Shown here piece after piece: positions 43,181-56,181 of a stretch of DNA of 64,000 bases. Origin of the DNA: Virgibacillus profundi. Its GTDB lineage: Bacteria > Bacillota > Bacilli > Bacillales > Amphibacillaceae. The stretch is taken from assembly GCF_002287375.1 (NCBI RefSeq), contig NZ_NPOA01000001.1:434001-498000 (forward strand), in the 5' to 3' direction. The position numbers and the translations under genes are program-made. The notes under the pieces were generated by a model, which had not been told where the DNA came from, searched no databases, and saw only the letters and a program-made list of their open reading frames with translations. Each line of letters starts with the position of its first letter. Position 1 is the stretch's first letter.

Positions 43181-44467
43181 ATGAATAAAGATACATTTAT
43201 CATCGGATTTATGCTTTTCGCATTATTTTTCGGTGCAGGAAATTTAATTTATCCACCAACACTCGGAATTGATTCCGGAACTTCCTACTGGGCTGCAATC
43301 AGTGGGTTTGTTATAACCGGTGTTGGCTTGCCAATACTTGCTGTTACAGCTATTTCATTTGTAAAAAATGATGCAAGAGAGTTGGCAGACCGGGTTCATC
43401 CATTATTCGGACTTATTTTCACTTCAGTTGTTTATCTCGCAATCGGCCCGTTTTTCGGGATTCCCCGTGCAGCAACAGTAGGTTACGAAATGAGTATGGA
43501 ACCATTTTTAGATGGAACTTCGACTATTGCTTTGTTAATCTTTACGACTGTTTTCTTCTTTTTTGTATTTATCGTCAGCTTGAATCCTTCAAAGATGGTG
43601 GATCGAATTGGACAATATCTTACACCCATTTTATTAATAGCAATCGTTGCTTTAAGTGTTGGAGGATATTTATTAATGGATAATCCTTTATCTGCACCAA
43701 CAGAAAAGTATACTTCCTCTCCTTTTTTCACAGGGTTCGTCGAAGGCTACTTAACAATGGATGCAATCGCAGCATTGGCTTTTGGGATTATTGTAGTAAA
43801 TGCATTTAAAGAGCGTGGTATAACAACCAAACAGGATCTTGTAAAATCAACCCTGAAAGCAGGACTCATTACCGGAATTGGTTTAATAGCTGTTTATGCA
43901 TCCATTGGCTGGATCGGAGCAAAAATGGCTGCACATGGGACGTTTACAAATGGTGGAGAAATCTTATCAAATGCAGCAAACCTGATGTTTGGCAGCTTTG
44001 GAGCCTTATTACTTGGAGTAATCGTTTCATTGGCATGCTTCACAACATCCGTTGGGTTGGTAGTAGCTGCAGGGCAATTTTTTAATAAAATTACGGGAAT
44101 CTCCTATAATTGGATTATTTTAATTGTAACCATTGCAAGCTATATCATTGCAAATCAAGGATTGAATACGATTATAAGTGTTTCGGTACCGGTACTTGTA
44201 TTTATTTATCCAATTGCCATTGTACTTATCCTGCTTACATTCATGCATAAGCTATTTGGTGGCTCGCAAGGAGTATACCGTGGAGCAATTCTGCTTACAG
44301 CCATTGTTAGCCTGTATGATGGACTTGTTGCATTTGAAGTGGACTTATCAGCAATCACACCGTTCATGGAAAAACTTCCATTCTTCTCACTGGGATTGGG
44401 CTGGCTTGTTCCAGCTATTGTCGGCGGATTGATTGGATTGCTGATTTCCAGGAAGAGAGTAGCTTAA
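43181..44467 (+). CDS. brnQ: Branched-chain amino acid/Na+ symporter BrnQ
   Basis: A 428-residue LIVCS family carrier with 12 helices, importing Leu, Ile and Val with Na+. It begins with the signature FIIGFMLFALFFGAGNLIYP; AIGPFFGIPRAATVGYEMS near 88-106 and FVEGYLTMDAIAALAFGIIV near 185 are further family motifs. AGGGGG precedes the ATG. Monocistronic with its own terminator and a long leader. Confidence 0.95.
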   Translation: MNKDTFIIGFMLFALFFGAGNLIYPPTLGIDSGTSYWAAISGFVITGVGLPILAVTAISFVKNDARELADRVHPLFGLIFTSVVYLAIGPFFGIPRAATVGYEMSMEPFLDGTSTIALLIFTTVFFFFVFIVSLNPSKMVDRIGQYLTPILLIAIVALSVGGYLLMDNPLSAPTEKYTSSPFFTGFVEGYLTMDAIAALAFGIIVVNAFKERGITTKQDLVKSTLKAGLITGIGLIAVYASIGWIGAKMAAHGTFTNGGEILSNAANLMFGSFGALLLGVIVSLACFTTSVGLVVAAGQFFNKITGISYNWIILIVTIASYIIANQGLNTIISVSVPVLVFIYPIAIVLILLTFMHKLFGGSQGVYRGAILLTAIVSLYDGLVAFEVDLSAITPFMEKLPFFSLGLGWLVPAIVGGLIGLLISRKRVA

Positions 44468-44513
44468 GACTGATATTTGTTGTTCGGTTTTTTATGGAAT
44501 AAGATATCAATTT

Positions 44514-44549
44514 TATGACCAGGTCTCCTAAGGATCTGGTCTTTTATTT
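44514..44549 (+). terminator. Terminator after brnQ
   Basis: GACCAG and CTGGTC with a 13-base loop, followed by TTTTATTT. Confidence 0.8.
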
Positions 44550-44695
44550 AAAAATAAAAAGGATTTTCGAACTTTATGTAGAATATCTGTATAGTATCTC
44601 AAGAAATGTTTGGAGGGCACCTGTTTTGTTATTGTACTTTTGATATATATCATCTGCCTAATAATTTTTTATAAATACAACTTAGGAGCTGATAT

Positions 44696-45103
44696 ATGAT
44701 GCTATACAAAAATTCCCTTTATGGTATTACGTCTGATATGTTGGAAGGTTTTTTTGTGGATTGGCCTAATTCACCAAAACCACAAACTCATTTAAAACTG
44801 CTTAAAAACAGCAGTAAAGTTGTTATTGCGTTAGATGATAATACAAACCAGGTAGTCGGATTTATTACCGCAACTAGTGATGGTGTTCTTTCCGCCTACA
44901 TTCCATTCCTTGAAGTTTTACCAGAATACAAAAAATCAGGTATAGGCAAGGAATTAGTGGATCAGATGCTAAAAGAACTTAATGACATATATATGATTGA
45001 TTTATGCTGTGATGACGACTTAGTTCCTTATTATGAAAAGTTTGGAATGATAAAGACAAATGGTATGATTTTGAGGAATTATGAAATGCAATCAGGAAGT
45101 TAA
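44696..45103 (+). CDS. GNAT family N-acetyltransferase
   Basis: A 135-residue single-domain GNAT. FLEVLPEYKKSGIGKELVDQ near 76-95 is the acetyl-CoA-binding motif, and DLVPYYEKFGMIKTNGMILR near 107-126 is motif B. Substrate unknown. AGGAGCTGATAT precedes tandem ATG codons; the first is taken. Free-standing gene with its own terminator. Confidence 0.88.
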   Translation: MMLYKNSLYGITSDMLEGFFVDWPNSPKPQTHLKLLKNSSKVVIALDDNTNQVVGFITATSDGVLSAYIPFLEVLPEYKKSGIGKELVDQMLKELNDIYMIDLCCDDDLVPYYEKFGMIKTNGMILRNYEMQSGS

Positions 45104-45119
45104 GTTGAATAAATATAAG

Positions 45120-45154
45120 TAAAAAACGCTTGGATTTTTCCAAGCGTTTTTGTG
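45120..45154 (+). terminator. Terminator after the GNAT gene
   Basis: AAAACGCTTGGA and TCCAAGCGTTTT form a near-perfect stem with a 4- to 5-base loop, followed by TGTG. Confidence 0.88.
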
Positions 45155-45191
45155 TATTTAGATTTACTTATACACTTTTGCAAATCTTTAC

Positions 45192-45216
45192 GGTGGGGCG
45201 AGTAATCGGAGCCCCA
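45192..45216 (+). repeat. Dispersed GGGGCGA...CCCC motif copy
   Basis: GGTGGGGCGAGTAATCGGAG followed by CCCCA, of the family described at 29133. The next bases CAGAAAGAAATATGGA also occur at about 19586, suggesting a longer ancestral unit. Confidence 0.65.
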
Positions 45217-45237
45217 GAAAGAAATATGGATATACTT

Positions 45238-45359
45238 TACTCCCAAGGAAAGATTCTTCTAATGATCGGTAGCCATGGACACCTACCCTTTAAAACTTCT
45301 CCTGCGGCATAGAGGCCTGGAATTGCCTCCCCAGTGTCATTTAATACTTGCACATCCAT
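45238..45359 (-). pseudogene. Remnant of an FAD-dependent fumarate reductase/dehydrogenase
   Basis: On the minus strand from 45359 the frame reads MDVQVLNDTGEAIPGLYAAG then EV, the C-terminal FAD-domain signature of flavocytochrome c/fumarate reductase flavoproteins. The expected continuation GGVHG appears a few codons later but in another frame (GVHGYRSLEESF). The rest of the gene is absent. It is a decayed fragment of about 120 bases, inserted between a GNAT gene and recQ. Confidence 0.7.
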
Positions 45360-45515
45360 GTATATAGAGAAGAGTATCAAAAATCTATTTTCTATAGTTT
45401 TACTGTGTTGATACTTGAAAATCTATCAGAAAATATTGCCTATCATTCTATTTTTAATAATTCTATCCTCCCCTCAAAAGAATATGTTAGGATTAATCTT
45501 AGAGGAGGATAACGA

Positions 45516-47666
45516 ATGCTTGTTAAAGAAGAAAAAATCCTACAAACCTATTTTGGTTACGAATCGTTTCGTCCAGGCCAAAAAGAAACGATTGATCATA
45601 TCATACAAATGAATAATACACTTGCTGTTATGCCTACAGGTGGGGGGAAATCTCTTTGTTATCAAATTCCCGGATTATCACTTGATGGAACAGCAATCAT
45701 TATATCCCCATTAATTTCTCTTATGAAAGATCAGGTGGATGCACTGAATTCATTAGGCATACCTGCTACATATATTAATAGCTCACTGACCCCAGCTGAA
45801 CAGCAATCCCGGCTGCGTGAAGTTGCTGCAAATCAATATAAATTTGTCTATGTTGCTCCGGAACGATTTGAATCAATGCGTTTTGTAAATGTAATTAAAA
45901 ATATTTCTATTGCATTAGTAGCTTTTGATGAGGCACATTGTATTTCCCAATGGGGGCATGATTTCAGACCAAGCTATCGATCCATCGTTCCCAATCTGAA
46001 AAAATTGCCGAACATCCCGGTATACGTTGCATTGACTGCCACAGCTACAGATGAGGTTATTTCTGACATTCAGGAATTGTTGCAGATTAATCATGATCAT
46101 GTCGTTAATACTGGCTTTGAGCGTGAGAATTTATCTTTTCATATTGTAAAAGGGAAGGACAAGCCCTCCTATATTCGTTCTTTTTTAGAGGAACACCAGG
46201 ATGAATCAGGTATCATTTACACTGCTACCCGTAAACAGGCAGATGCCTTATACGATCAGCTTACAAAACGGGGTGTCTCCGTTTCCAAATACCATGCCGG
46301 ATTATCTGAGAATGAGCGTAAAGAAGCCCAATCAGCATTTATCCATGACGAAAAATCTGTCATGATTGCAACAAATGCTTTTGGAATGGGGATCGATAAA
46401 TCGAATGTGCGTTACGTGATCCATTATGCCATGCCCATGAATATTGAATCCTACTATCAGGAAGCGGGCAGAGCAGGCCGTGACGGGGAACCAAGTGATT
46501 GTATTTTATTATTTTCCCCACAGGATGTTCAATTACAAAAGTTTCTAATCGAACAATCCTTTATGGATGATCCCTCCAAGCATAATGAGTACCGAAAATT
46601 ACAGGCAATGATTAATTATTGTCATACCCATGGCTGTTTGACTTCATTTGTTCTTGATTATTTTGATGATTCAACTGCAAAGGAATCCTGCGGTCGCTGC
46701 AGTAACTGTATGGAACGTCAGGAAAAAATGGATATTACCGAAGAGGCACAAATGATTCTATCCTGTGTGAAACGTATGGGAGAGCGCTTTGGTGTAGGCA
46801 TGACTGCAAAGGTTTTAAAAGGTTCCAGAGATAAAAAGATTAAGGATTTTCGACTCAACAGCATTTCCACCTATGGAATACTTTCTGCATATACAGAGAA
46901 AGAATTGACCGAATGGATCCACTTTTTAATAGCTGAACAGCTATTATCAATAGAAGAAGGGAAATTCCCTACTTTACGTTTGAATCAGAATTCGGTTGAT
47001 GTGTTAAAAGGCATCAGACCAGTTGAAATGTACACAGCACCAATTCCGACAAGTGATGATGCTGATTATCACGAAGGTCTGTTTCAGGCATTACGAGTAA
47101 TACGGAAAGAAATCGCTGACGCAAAAAATGTTCCACCATACGTATTATTCTCGGATGCAACATTAAAAGAATTAAGCCGTTATTTCCCTTTGAACAAAGA
47201 GGATATGCTTGAAATAAAAGGTGTCGGCGAGAAAAAATATGAACAATTTGGGGAGGATTTCCTGGCTGTAATTAAGGAATGGCGTGAAGGAAATCCGGAT
47301 GTGAAGAAAAAAATTCGTATTTCTGATTCACCACCCGTTTCTAAACCTAAACCTAGGAAAACGGATGATGATCGACCAAGTCATTTAATCAGTTATCAAA
47401 TGTTTCAATCCGGAAAATCAATAAAGGATATTGCTGTGATTCGTGAATTTTCAAAGCAAACGATAGAAAGTCATATTTTCAAAGCATTCAATGATGGACA
47501 CCCTATTGCATGGGGGATTTTCTTTGATGATGAAGAAGAGGCAGCTGTTCTTGAAGCTCGCGAGAAAATTGATGAACCACGGCTAAAACCGTTGAAGGAA
47601 GCACTGCCTGAAGGTTATGATTATACGAAGATTAAGGCTGTACTTGTGAAGAATGGGTATATGTAG
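45516..47666 (+). CDS. recQ: ATP-dependent DNA helicase RecQ
   Basis: A 716-residue SF2 helicase acting in recombinational repair. Walker A is [15 protein letters not shown] near residue 40, the DExH box [18 protein letters not shown] near 135, and motif [17 protein letters not shown] near 320. The RecQ-Ct zinc site is [11 protein letters not shown] near 392 with an upstream Cys. An HRDC domain follows (about 520-600), and a C-terminal helix-turn-helix-like part ([20 protein letters not shown]) of the RqcC/Bacillus long form. A strong GAGGAGG precedes the ATG. Confidence 0.95.
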   Translation: MLVKEEKILQTYFGYESFRPGQKETIDHIIQMNNTLAVMPTGGGKSLCYQIPGLSLDGTAIIISPLISLMKDQVDALNSLGIPATYINSSLTPAEQQSRLREVAANQYKFVYVAPERFESMRFVNVIKNISIALVAFDEAHCISQWGHDFRPSYRSIVPNLKKLPNIPVYVALTATATDEVISDIQELLQINHDHVVNTGFERENLSFHIVKGKDKPSYIRSFLEEHQDESGIIYTATRKQADALYDQLTKRGVSVSKYHAGLSENERKEAQSAFIHDEKSVMIATNAFGMGIDKSNVRYVIHYAMPMNIESYYQEAGRAGRDGEPSDCILLFSPQDVQLQKFLIEQSFMDDPSKHNEYRKLQAMINYCHTHGCLTSFVLDYFDDSTAKESCGRCSNCMERQEKMDITEEAQMILSCVKRMGERFGVGMTAKVLKGSRDKKIKDFRLNSISTYGILSAYTEKELTEWIHFLIAEQLLSIEEGKFPTLRLNQNSVDVLKGIRPVEMYTAPIPTSDDADYHEGLFQALRVIRKEIADAKNVPPYVLFSDATLKELSRYFPLNKEDMLEIKGVGEKKYEQFGEDFLAVIKEWREGNPDVKKKIRISDSPPVSKPKPRKTDDDRPSHLISYQMFQSGKSIKDIAVIREFSKQTIESHIFKAFNDGHPIAWGIFFDDEEEAAVLEAREKIDEPRLKPLKEALPEGYDYTKIKAVLVKNGYM

Positions 47667-47867
47667 GAAGCTATAGTTTTTTGGAAGATTGTATTGGAAG
47701 TTCGTTCTGATGGACAGTTTGGGCTGGTTTGTCCTTAGTGTGGCTTTGAAATAAAGTCCGATAATTAAAAAAGGTTTGATACAATTGTGCTAATAGGCTG
47801 AAAGAGATAATTCCGCAAACATGCCATTTAATCGAATAACGCTTTACTTAAAGGGAGTGAAAATGTA
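47667..47867. other. Intergenic, no gene seen
   Basis: 200 bases after recQ with degenerate TGTCC-type repeat traces (GGTTTGTCCTTAG, AAAGTCCG); no terminator is obvious. Confidence 0.35.
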
Positions 47868-48067
47868 GTGGATGAAAATAAGAGATATAGAAGATTATAT
47901 TTCACTCATTTATATTAATCGTTGCCATAGGTGCAATCATTGACTCTTTTATGAGCTGGAATGAAAAGGACAATCGAGCATTGCTGTACCTAATATTAGG
48001 GATTGTAATTACTGCCGAAAGTATATTTGGATTATATAAGAATTTCAGGAACAAATCGGCACAATAA
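47868..48067 (+). pseudogene. Small two-helix membrane protein, frameshifted
   Basis: GTG behind AAAGGGAGTG opens VDENKRYRRLYF and stops after 16 codons. One frame away the sequence continues as HSFILIVAIGAIIDSFMSWN, then EKDNRALLYLILGIVITAES and IFGLYKNFRNKSAQ, two membrane helices with a polar loop. Adding one T to the ATATTT run at the junction gives a single 66-residue protein; the span of 200 bases is one short of 67 codons, as expected for a one-base deletion. Family unknown. Confidence 0.65.
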
Positions 48068-48160
48068 AGTATTCAATCATCGGGCGCAATTCTAGAATAA
48101 GAATCTGCGCCTATTCAGTTATAGAGATTGGCCATTTTTTTAAAATTTAGGAGTGAAGAA

Positions 48161-48670
48161 ATGAATAATTTTTTTACAGCATTAACTTATGTAAATAAAA
48201 TGATTTATGAGCCGAATCACTTAACTGTAAGGTCAGTTCAAGAAGAGAAGCAAAATTCTAAGTATGGTGCTGGTACATTTCAATTATCTTCTAAAACAGT
48301 TCGATTCAGAGTCGCAAATATAACCCCTACCAAAGAAGGGCAGTTTGTTGCATTTTGGGAAAAAGACGAAAATAATAAAAATCAACCCTACTCATATGAC
48401 GAAGCACCTGATTTATTAGTTATATCTACTTTTAAAAATGAAAATGAGTTTGGGCAATTTGTTTTCCCAAAAGAAATTCTTTTAAAACAGAACATTCTTA
48501 GGTCTACCTTAACAAAGGGGAAAATGGCAATAAGAGTTTATCCTAGCTGGGATAGTCTGAGTAATAAACAAGCGATAAAAACTCAAAAATGGCAGATTCC
48601 CTATTTTGTTGATATGTGTAATCCGAATAAATTACCCTTAGAAAAAATAATAGAACTGTATTCTCTTTAA
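48161..48670 (+). CDS. MepB family protein
   Basis: A 169-residue protein of the MepB family (named for the third gene of the S. aureus mepRAB multidrug operon). The pattern QNSKYGAGTFQLSSKTVRFR, VAFWEKDENNKNQPYSYDEA, then a late AIRVYPSWDSLSNKQAIKTQ and QIPYFVDM is characteristic. Role unknown; no mepR or mepA lies nearby. The ATG at 48161 behind AGGAGTGA is preferred to the upstream in-frame ATG. Confidence 0.87.
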   Translation: MNNFFTALTYVNKMIYEPNHLTVRSVQEEKQNSKYGAGTFQLSSKTVRFRVANITPTKEGQFVAFWEKDENNKNQPYSYDEAPDLLVISTFKNENEFGQFVFPKEILLKQNILRSTLTKGKMAIRVYPSWDSLSNKQAIKTQKWQIPYFVDMCNPNKLPLEKIIELYSL

Positions 48671-48727
48671 TTCTCTGCAATCGAGCGTATTACAATTTTT
48701 TTTACACTCATTATTGTTACTTAAACA

Positions 48728-48761
48728 AAAAACGCCATGCTCCAGGCATAGCGTTTTACAT
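48728..48761 (-). terminator. Terminator after the aminopeptidase gene
   Basis: AAAACGC(T)ATGCC and GG(AG)CATGGCGTTTT pair around a short loop, followed by TTTG on the minus strand. Confidence 0.8.
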
Positions 48762-48773
48762 TAAACTATTTAA

Positions 48774-50015
48774 TTACCCCTTCACATTCAAAGCCCATGT
48801 TCCATTACGGAAAACTGCTTCTGTAGTTCCATCTGCTTTTACACCATCGATATCGAGTTCCTCTGAGCCGATCATGAAATCAACATGTGTTAGGCTGTCA
48901 TTCACCCCATGTTTGTCAAGCTGCGTCTCATCCATTGCCGAGCCGCCCTCCAAATTGGTAGGATATGCTTTTCCGAGTGCAATATGGCAGGATGCATTTT
49001 CATCAAATAATGTGTTATAGAAAATCAAGCCTGATTGTGATACAGGAGATTCATGCGGCACGAGTGCAACTTCACCTAAACGACGTGCACCATCATCTGT
49101 ATCAAGTAAGTGTTTTAATGTATCTCCACCTTGCTCTGCTTGATAATCAACCACTTTGCCATCCTTGAAGGTTAAGCTGAAATTATCGATTAAGCTGCCA
49201 CCATAATTAAGTGGTTTCGTGCTTGAAACAGTTCCATTTACGCCATATTTATGCGGCATGGAGAATACTTCTTCTGTCGGCATATTGGGATTAAACGTTA
49301 CGCCACCTTCTGTTTCGGCAGATCCACCTTTCCAAATATGTCCTTCAGGAAGTTCCATTTCAAGTTCTGTTCCCGGTGCTTTGAATACCAGTTTTTGATA
49401 GTTTTTCTTATTTAATACTTCACGGGCAGTTTTTAATGTTGCATTATGTGCGTCCCAAGCAGCAACCGGATCGTCCTGATCAACACGAACAATTTTGACT
49501 ATTGCTTCCCATAAACTTTCCACTGCATCTTCACGGGATTTCTCTGGGAAAATTTTCTGTGCCCAATCGCCTGTTGGGATCGAAATAATCGACCATGCAA
49601 TTCGATCATTCATTGTGTACTGGCGGAAATTCTTCATTGCTTGTGCTGCAGCTTTATTTGCTTTCGCTACACGTGTTGGATCAATATCCTTTAATAAATC
49701 GGGATTTGTTGAACGAATATTTAATACTGCACCACCATCTTCCGCAAAATTATCATGCAATAATACACGCCACTCAGGGTAATTGGTGATTACTTCGTCC
49801 GGAGCATTTTCATATTTTAACAGGGTCAGTTCATCATCAACCCAATTAATATGTACATTTTTAGCACCCATTTCATAGGCTTTACGGACAACTATTTTCG
49901 TGAAATCCGCTCCTTCAATTGGTGCATTGACCATTAGTGCCTGGTTCTTTTCCAAATTAACTCCTGTACGTAGTGCTAATTCTGCATATTTTTCTTGCGT
50001 TTGTTGACTTACCAT
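48774..50015 (-). CDS. ampS: M29 family aminopeptidase (AmpS/PepS)
   Basis: A 413-residue thermophilic-type (M29) metalloaminopeptidase that removes N-terminal residues in the cytosol. The double-metal site residues are in LGEVALVPHESPVSQSGLIF and NTLFDENASCHIALGKAYPT (near 315-355), followed by HVDFMIGSEELDIDGV, with Glu/His/Tyr/Asp in the usual order. The N-terminal domain starts EKYAELALRTGVNLEKNQAL. It has a GGAGG site before the ATG. Monocistronic. Confidence 0.93.
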   Translation of the reverse strand: MVSQQTQEKYAELALRTGVNLEKNQALMVNAPIEGADFTKIVVRKAYEMGAKNVHINWVDDELTLLKYENAPDEVITNYPEWRVLLHDNFAEDGGAVLNIRSTNPDLLKDIDPTRVAKANKAAAQAMKNFRQYTMNDRIAWSIISIPTGDWAQKIFPEKSREDAVESLWEAIVKIVRVDQDDPVAAWDAHNATLKTAREVLNKKNYQKLVFKAPGTELEMELPEGHIWKGGSAETEGGVTFNPNMPTEEVFSMPHKYGVNGTVSSTKPLNYGGSLIDNFSLTFKDGKVVDYQAEQGGDTLKHLLDTDDGARRLGEVALVPHESPVSQSGLIFYNTLFDENASCHIALGKAYPTNLEGGSAMDETQLDKHGVNDSLTHVDFMIGSEELDIDGVKADGTTEAVFRNGTWALNVKG

Positions 50016-50254
50016 AATTTTACCTCCAAATAAAAATAATTTCGTATACCGTTATTATTTCACAAAATCAGATAAATTACCAAAATATTATGTAATAGTT
50101 TGAAAAAACATTTCGCCTTCCCATCAACAACGAATCACTATTTACTCAATGCAGGAATTGTGTTAAGCTAACAATAGGTTACTTTTTGTAATCAATGTTA
50201 TCCATTTTTTCTCAATTTGTACGTATACTCATTAAGTAGAGTGAGGTGATGATC

Positions 50255-50584
50255 ATGGAGGAGTTATGTCCACGTTTCGAAAAAGCAATGGGACTTCTTA
50301 GCACACGCTGGGTCGGGCTTATTTTATTTGATTTGTTAAAAGGTACAAAACGTTTTTCACAAATGGAAGCGGATTTGCCTATTAGCGGACGATTACTCTC
50401 TGATCGACTAAAATTGCTCGAAAAAGAAGGTATCGTTGCACGAAATATATATTCCGAATTCCCTGTCCGTATTGAATATTCTTTATCTGATAAAGGAAGA
50501 GCTTTGGAGCCGGTTATCAAAGAAATTCAATCCTGGGCTGATGTCCATGTACCAGCTGAGCAGGACGATGAACAAAAAGTATAA
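50255..50584 (+). CDS. HxlR family transcriptional regulator
   Basis: A 109-residue winged helix-turn-helix protein. It starts MEELCPRFEKAMGLLSTRWV with the family's early Cys6; FSQMEADLPISGRLLSDRLK is the recognition helix region and EFPVRIEYSLSDKGRALEPV the wing. HxlR proteins sense electrophiles, often through that Cys, and control neighbouring detoxification genes; the target here is not evident (hut genes or ampS are adjacent). GTGAGGTG precedes the ATG at 50255. Confidence 0.92.
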   Translation: MEELCPRFEKAMGLLSTRWVGLILFDLLKGTKRFSQMEADLPISGRLLSDRLKLLEKEGIVARNIYSEFPVRIEYSLSDKGRALEPVIKEIQSWADVHVPAEQDDEQKV

Positions 50585-50605
50585 TTTAGGTTGGGCTGTT
50601 GACGT

Positions 50606-52833
<2,228 letters not shown>

Positions 52834-54486
52834 TCACTCCTTCATCGGAATCGTTATATCATTATTTTCGGCAAAATCGATCGCTGTCTGATAACCCGCA
52901 TCAGCGTGACGGATAACTCCCATGCCTGGATCTGTTGTTAATACTCGCTCCAGACGTTCTTTAGCCAGCTGTGTTCCATCGGCAACTGCGACCATCCCTG
53001 CATGCAGGGAATATCCCATACCAACGCCACCACCATGATGGAAGGATATCCATGAGCCACCAGCTGCTGTGTTGATTAGTGCATTCAAAACAGCCCAATC
53101 TGCAACTGCATCACTGCCATCCTTCATTCCCTCTGTTTCGCGATTTGGTGATGCTACAGACCCACTATCCAAATGATCACGTCCAATTACAATTGGAGCT
53201 TTTAATTCACCTTTACGAACCAATTCATTAATTGCCAAGCCCATTTTCATACGCTCACCATAGCCCAGCCAGCAGATTCTGGATGGCAATCCTTGAAAAG
53301 CAACTTTTTCACGTGCCAAATCGATCCAGCGGATTAAGGCATCATTTTCAGGAAAAAGCTCTTTGATTAATTGATCTGTTCTGTAAATATCTTCAGGATC
53401 TCCCGATAGTGCTGCCCAGCGGAATGGTCCTTTTCCTTCCGTAAATAATGGACGGATATATGCAGGGACAAATCCTGGGAAGTTAAAAGCATCTCTAACC
53501 CCCTCATTTTTTGCTACCTGTCTGATGTTATTTCCATAATCAAAAACGATCGATCCTGCTTTCTGAAATGCCAGCATTGCTTCTACATGTTTTGCCATAC
53601 TCTGTTTGGAAAGCTTGGTGTATTTATTCGGATTCTCCTTGCGCAATTTCGCTGCTTCTTCTATCGTGAATCCTACTGGTACATATCCATTCAAAGGATC
53701 ATGTGCAGAAGTTTGATCTGTTACAATATCAATTTGGATATCTTTTTTGAGTAGTTCATAATGAATCTCTGCTGCATTTCCCAGGAGCGCAATAGATAAG
53801 GCTTTCCCATTCTTTTTAGCTTGCTTTGCTAGTTTGATAGCTTCATCTAAGTCATCTGTCAATACATCACAATATTTGGTATGCAGGCGCTTTTCGATTC
53901 TACTCTGATCAACTTCAACTGCAATGACAACACCTTCATTCATTGTCACAGCAAGTGGCTGTGCCCCGCCCATTCCACCAAGCCCTGCTGTCAATGTAAT
54001 TGTGTGTTTCAGCGATCCATTATAATGCTTCTTTGCAAGGGCTGAAAAAGTTTCATAGGTGCCTTGAAGAATCCCCTGTGTCCCAATATAAATCCAGCTG
54101 CCTGCAGTCATTTGTCCATACATCATTAAGCCCATTTGATCAAGTTCATGAAAATGTTCCCATGTCGCCCATTTTGGAACTAAAACAGAGTTTGACAGAA
54201 GTACCCGTGGTGCATGCTGATGTGTTTTAAATACACCAACTGGCTTTCCTGACTGAATCAGCATCGTTTCATCATTTTCCAGCTTACGCAAAGTTTTAAC
54301 AATGGCTTGAAAAGCATCCCAATTTCGTGCAGCTTTTCCGATACCGCCATAAACGACAAGCTCTTCCGGATTTTCCGCTACTTCAGGATCCAGATTATTG
54401 TAGAGCATTCGTAAAGCCGCTTCCTGTTCCCAGCCTTTACACTCAAGCTCAAGCCCTTTTTTTGCTTTTACATTAAGATCGTTCAT
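52834..54486 (-). CDS. hutU: Urocanate hydratase HutU
   Basis: Converts urocanate to imidazolonepropionate using tightly bound NAD+ as an electrophile. A 550-residue enzyme of standard length. [20 protein letters not shown] near 165-185 is the NAD-binding region, and [20 protein letters not shown] near 405-425 the active-site stretch with the conserved Cys; [20 protein letters not shown] closes the domain. GGGGAGAAG precedes the ATG, which overlaps the end of hutH by 14 bases. Confidence 0.96.
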   Translation of the reverse strand: MNDLNVKAKKGLELECKGWEQEAALRMLYNNLDPEVAENPEELVVYGGIGKAARNWDAFQAIVKTLRKLENDETMLIQSGKPVGVFKTHQHAPRVLLSNSVLVPKWATWEHFHELDQMGLMMYGQMTAGSWIYIGTQGILQGTYETFSALAKKHYNGSLKHTITLTAGLGGMGGAQPLAVTMNEGVVIAVEVDQSRIEKRLHTKYCDVLTDDLDEAIKLAKQAKKNGKALSIALLGNAAEIHYELLKKDIQIDIVTDQTSAHDPLNGYVPVGFTIEEAAKLRKENPNKYTKLSKQSMAKHVEAMLAFQKAGSIVFDYGNNIRQVAKNEGVRDAFNFPGFVPAYIRPLFTEGKGPFRWAALSGDPEDIYRTDQLIKELFPENDALIRWIDLAREKVAFQGLPSRICWLGYGERMKMGLAINELVRKGELKAPIVIGRDHLDSGSVASPNRETEGMKDGSDAVADWAVLNALINTAAGGSWISFHHGGGVGMGYSLHAGMVAVADGTQLAKERLERVLTTDPGMGVIRHADAGYQTAIDFAENNDITIPMKE

Positions 54487-56011
54487 AAGCTTCTCCCCTG
54501 CCTTTCAATATATTTTCACGAACATCACTTGCTTCACAGTTTTTGAGCCAATCTGTCAGTTTCTCAATATCTGTTGAAAACACCCTGTCTTTTGTAATAC
54601 TCGGCACAATCCTCCTGGCTTTTTCATACAATTTTCCGGTAGCTGAGGCCATTCGCTCAATTCCCCGATATTCCACTGCCTGCATGGCACAAATAAGCTC
54701 GATCGCCACAACTATCCTCGTATTTTGCAGCATTTGGAGCGCATGCCTTGCAGCGATTGTTCCCATACTCACATGATCCTCCTGATTTGCCGATGACGGA
54801 ATGGAATCGACACTTGCCGGATGGGCGAGGGTTTTATTTTCCGACACAAGTGATGCAGCACTGTATTGCATAATCATCGCACCTGATTCAAGTCCAGGAT
54901 TTGGACTTAAAAATGGAGGTAAATCATTGAGCTGCGGGTTTACCAAACGTTCAATTCGTCTTTCAGAAATATTCGCAGTTTCAGCAATTCCCAGTTTTAT
55001 AAAATCCATTGCAAATGCGATTGGCTGACCATGGAAATTCCCACCTGAAATTATTTTGTCAGCTTCGGAAAAAATTAACGGATTATCTGTAACCGCATTC
55101 ATTTCTATTTCCAGCTTTTCTTTAGCGTATAACGCAGATTGCCAGCATGCTCCCAGCACTTGTGGTATACACCTTAATGAATAAGCATCCTGAACGCGTT
55201 GTTCACCTTGTCTTGTTGTCAGTTTGCTATCTGATAAAATATGGCGGATTCTTTCTGCCACATCCATTTGCTCCTGATGACCTCTAACCTGATGCAAATC
55301 CTGATCAAATGCATCAATAATTCCTTGCAGCCCTTCTAACGTCATTGCAGCAACATACTCACTCTGGTGTAAAAGCTTCTCTACTTCCAAATAGGTGATC
55401 ACACCAACTGCTGTCATTGCCTGTGTTCCATTAATTAATGCCAGGCCTTCCTTCGCTTTTAATGTTAGTGGGGGTAGGTCTTCTTCCTGCAGTACATACC
55501 TTGTTTCTATTCGCTCCCCCTGGTAATATACTTCTCCTTCCCCTAACAGAGCTAACGCCAAATGAGATAGTGGCGCCAAATCTCCACTTGCACCGAGCGA
55601 GCCCTGTTCAGGAATAACCGGATGTATTCCTGCATTAATAAAATTAATTAATTGCTCTATCAATACCGGCCTTACTCCAGAGTGCCCCTGAGATAATGCA
55701 TTGGCACGAAGCAACAGCATGGCACGACTAATGTTTTCATGAAAGGCTTCTCCCACCCCACATGCATGAGAATGAATAAGGTTAAGCTGCAGCTCATCTA
55801 AATCTTCATCTTCAATAATGACATCACTAAATTTGCCAAATCCCGTGTTAATCCCATACATTGTCTTTTTTTCAGTGAGCATCGCTTCAACGGTGTATCT
55901 ATTTTCCAGCACTTTCGTCATTGCCCCAGTAGATAAACTCACAGATTCTTTTTTAAAAACTACCTGTTTCACTTCATCCAGCGTTAACGTTTTTCCAGTT
56001 AAAATGACCAC
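54473..56011 (-). CDS. hutH: Histidine ammonia-lyase HutH
   Basis: First enzyme of histidine catabolism: deaminates L-histidine to urocanate. About 512 residues. The Ala-Ser-Gly that cyclises to the MIO cofactor is in [20 protein letters not shown] near 140-160. [18 protein letters not shown], the catalytic-Tyr region, is near 50, and [13 protein letters not shown] near 325. The GTG at 56011 sits seven bases after GGAGGTG; the frame running on to 56104 crosses the leader hairpin and is not used. First gene of hutHUIG. Confidence 0.95.
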   Translation of the reverse strand: MVILTGKTLTLDEVKQVVFKKESVSLSTGAMTKVLENRYTVEAMLTEKKTMYGINTGFGKFSDVIIEDEDLDELQLNLIHSHACGVGEAFHENISRAMLLLRANALSQGHSGVRPVLIEQLINFINAGIHPVIPEQGSLGASGDLAPLSHLALALLGEGEVYYQGERIETRYVLQEEDLPPLTLKAKEGLALINGTQAMTAVGVITYLEVEKLLHQSEYVAAMTLEGLQGIIDAFDQDLHQVRGHQEQMDVAERIRHILSDSKLTTRQGEQRVQDAYSLRCIPQVLGACWQSALYAKEKLEIEMNAVTDNPLIFSEADKIISGGNFHGQPIAFAMDFIKLGIAETANISERRIERLVNPQLNDLPPFLSPNPGLESGAMIMQYSAASLVSENKTLAHPASVDSIPSSANQEDHVSMGTIAARHALQMLQNTRIVVAIELICAMQAVEYRGIERMASATGKLYEKARRIVPSITKDRVFSTDIEKLTDWLKNCEASDVRENILKGRGEAYERS

Positions 56012-56063
56012 ATTACTGCACCTCCATGGTGTCGCTTTAGCATAATAAAGCAGACAAAGTAAA

Positions 56064-56092
56064 AGGAGGCTATGGTTATAAACCATGCCTCC
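56064..56092 (-). terminator. Leader hairpin before hutH, possible attenuator
   Basis: GGAGGCATGGTTTATAACCA plus TAGCCTCC form a strong stem on the minus strand, followed by TTTTACTTTG, about 50 bases before the hutH start. It may be a regulated terminator, as HutP controls in B. subtilis, but no hutP gene is adjacent here. Confidence 0.6.
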
Positions 56093-56181
56093 CTGACATT
56101 TCATTTCTATATGGTTTCGCTGCTTTTACAATTAAAAACATGTAACCACTCCAATAATTATACTATTCATACACTTATTAT

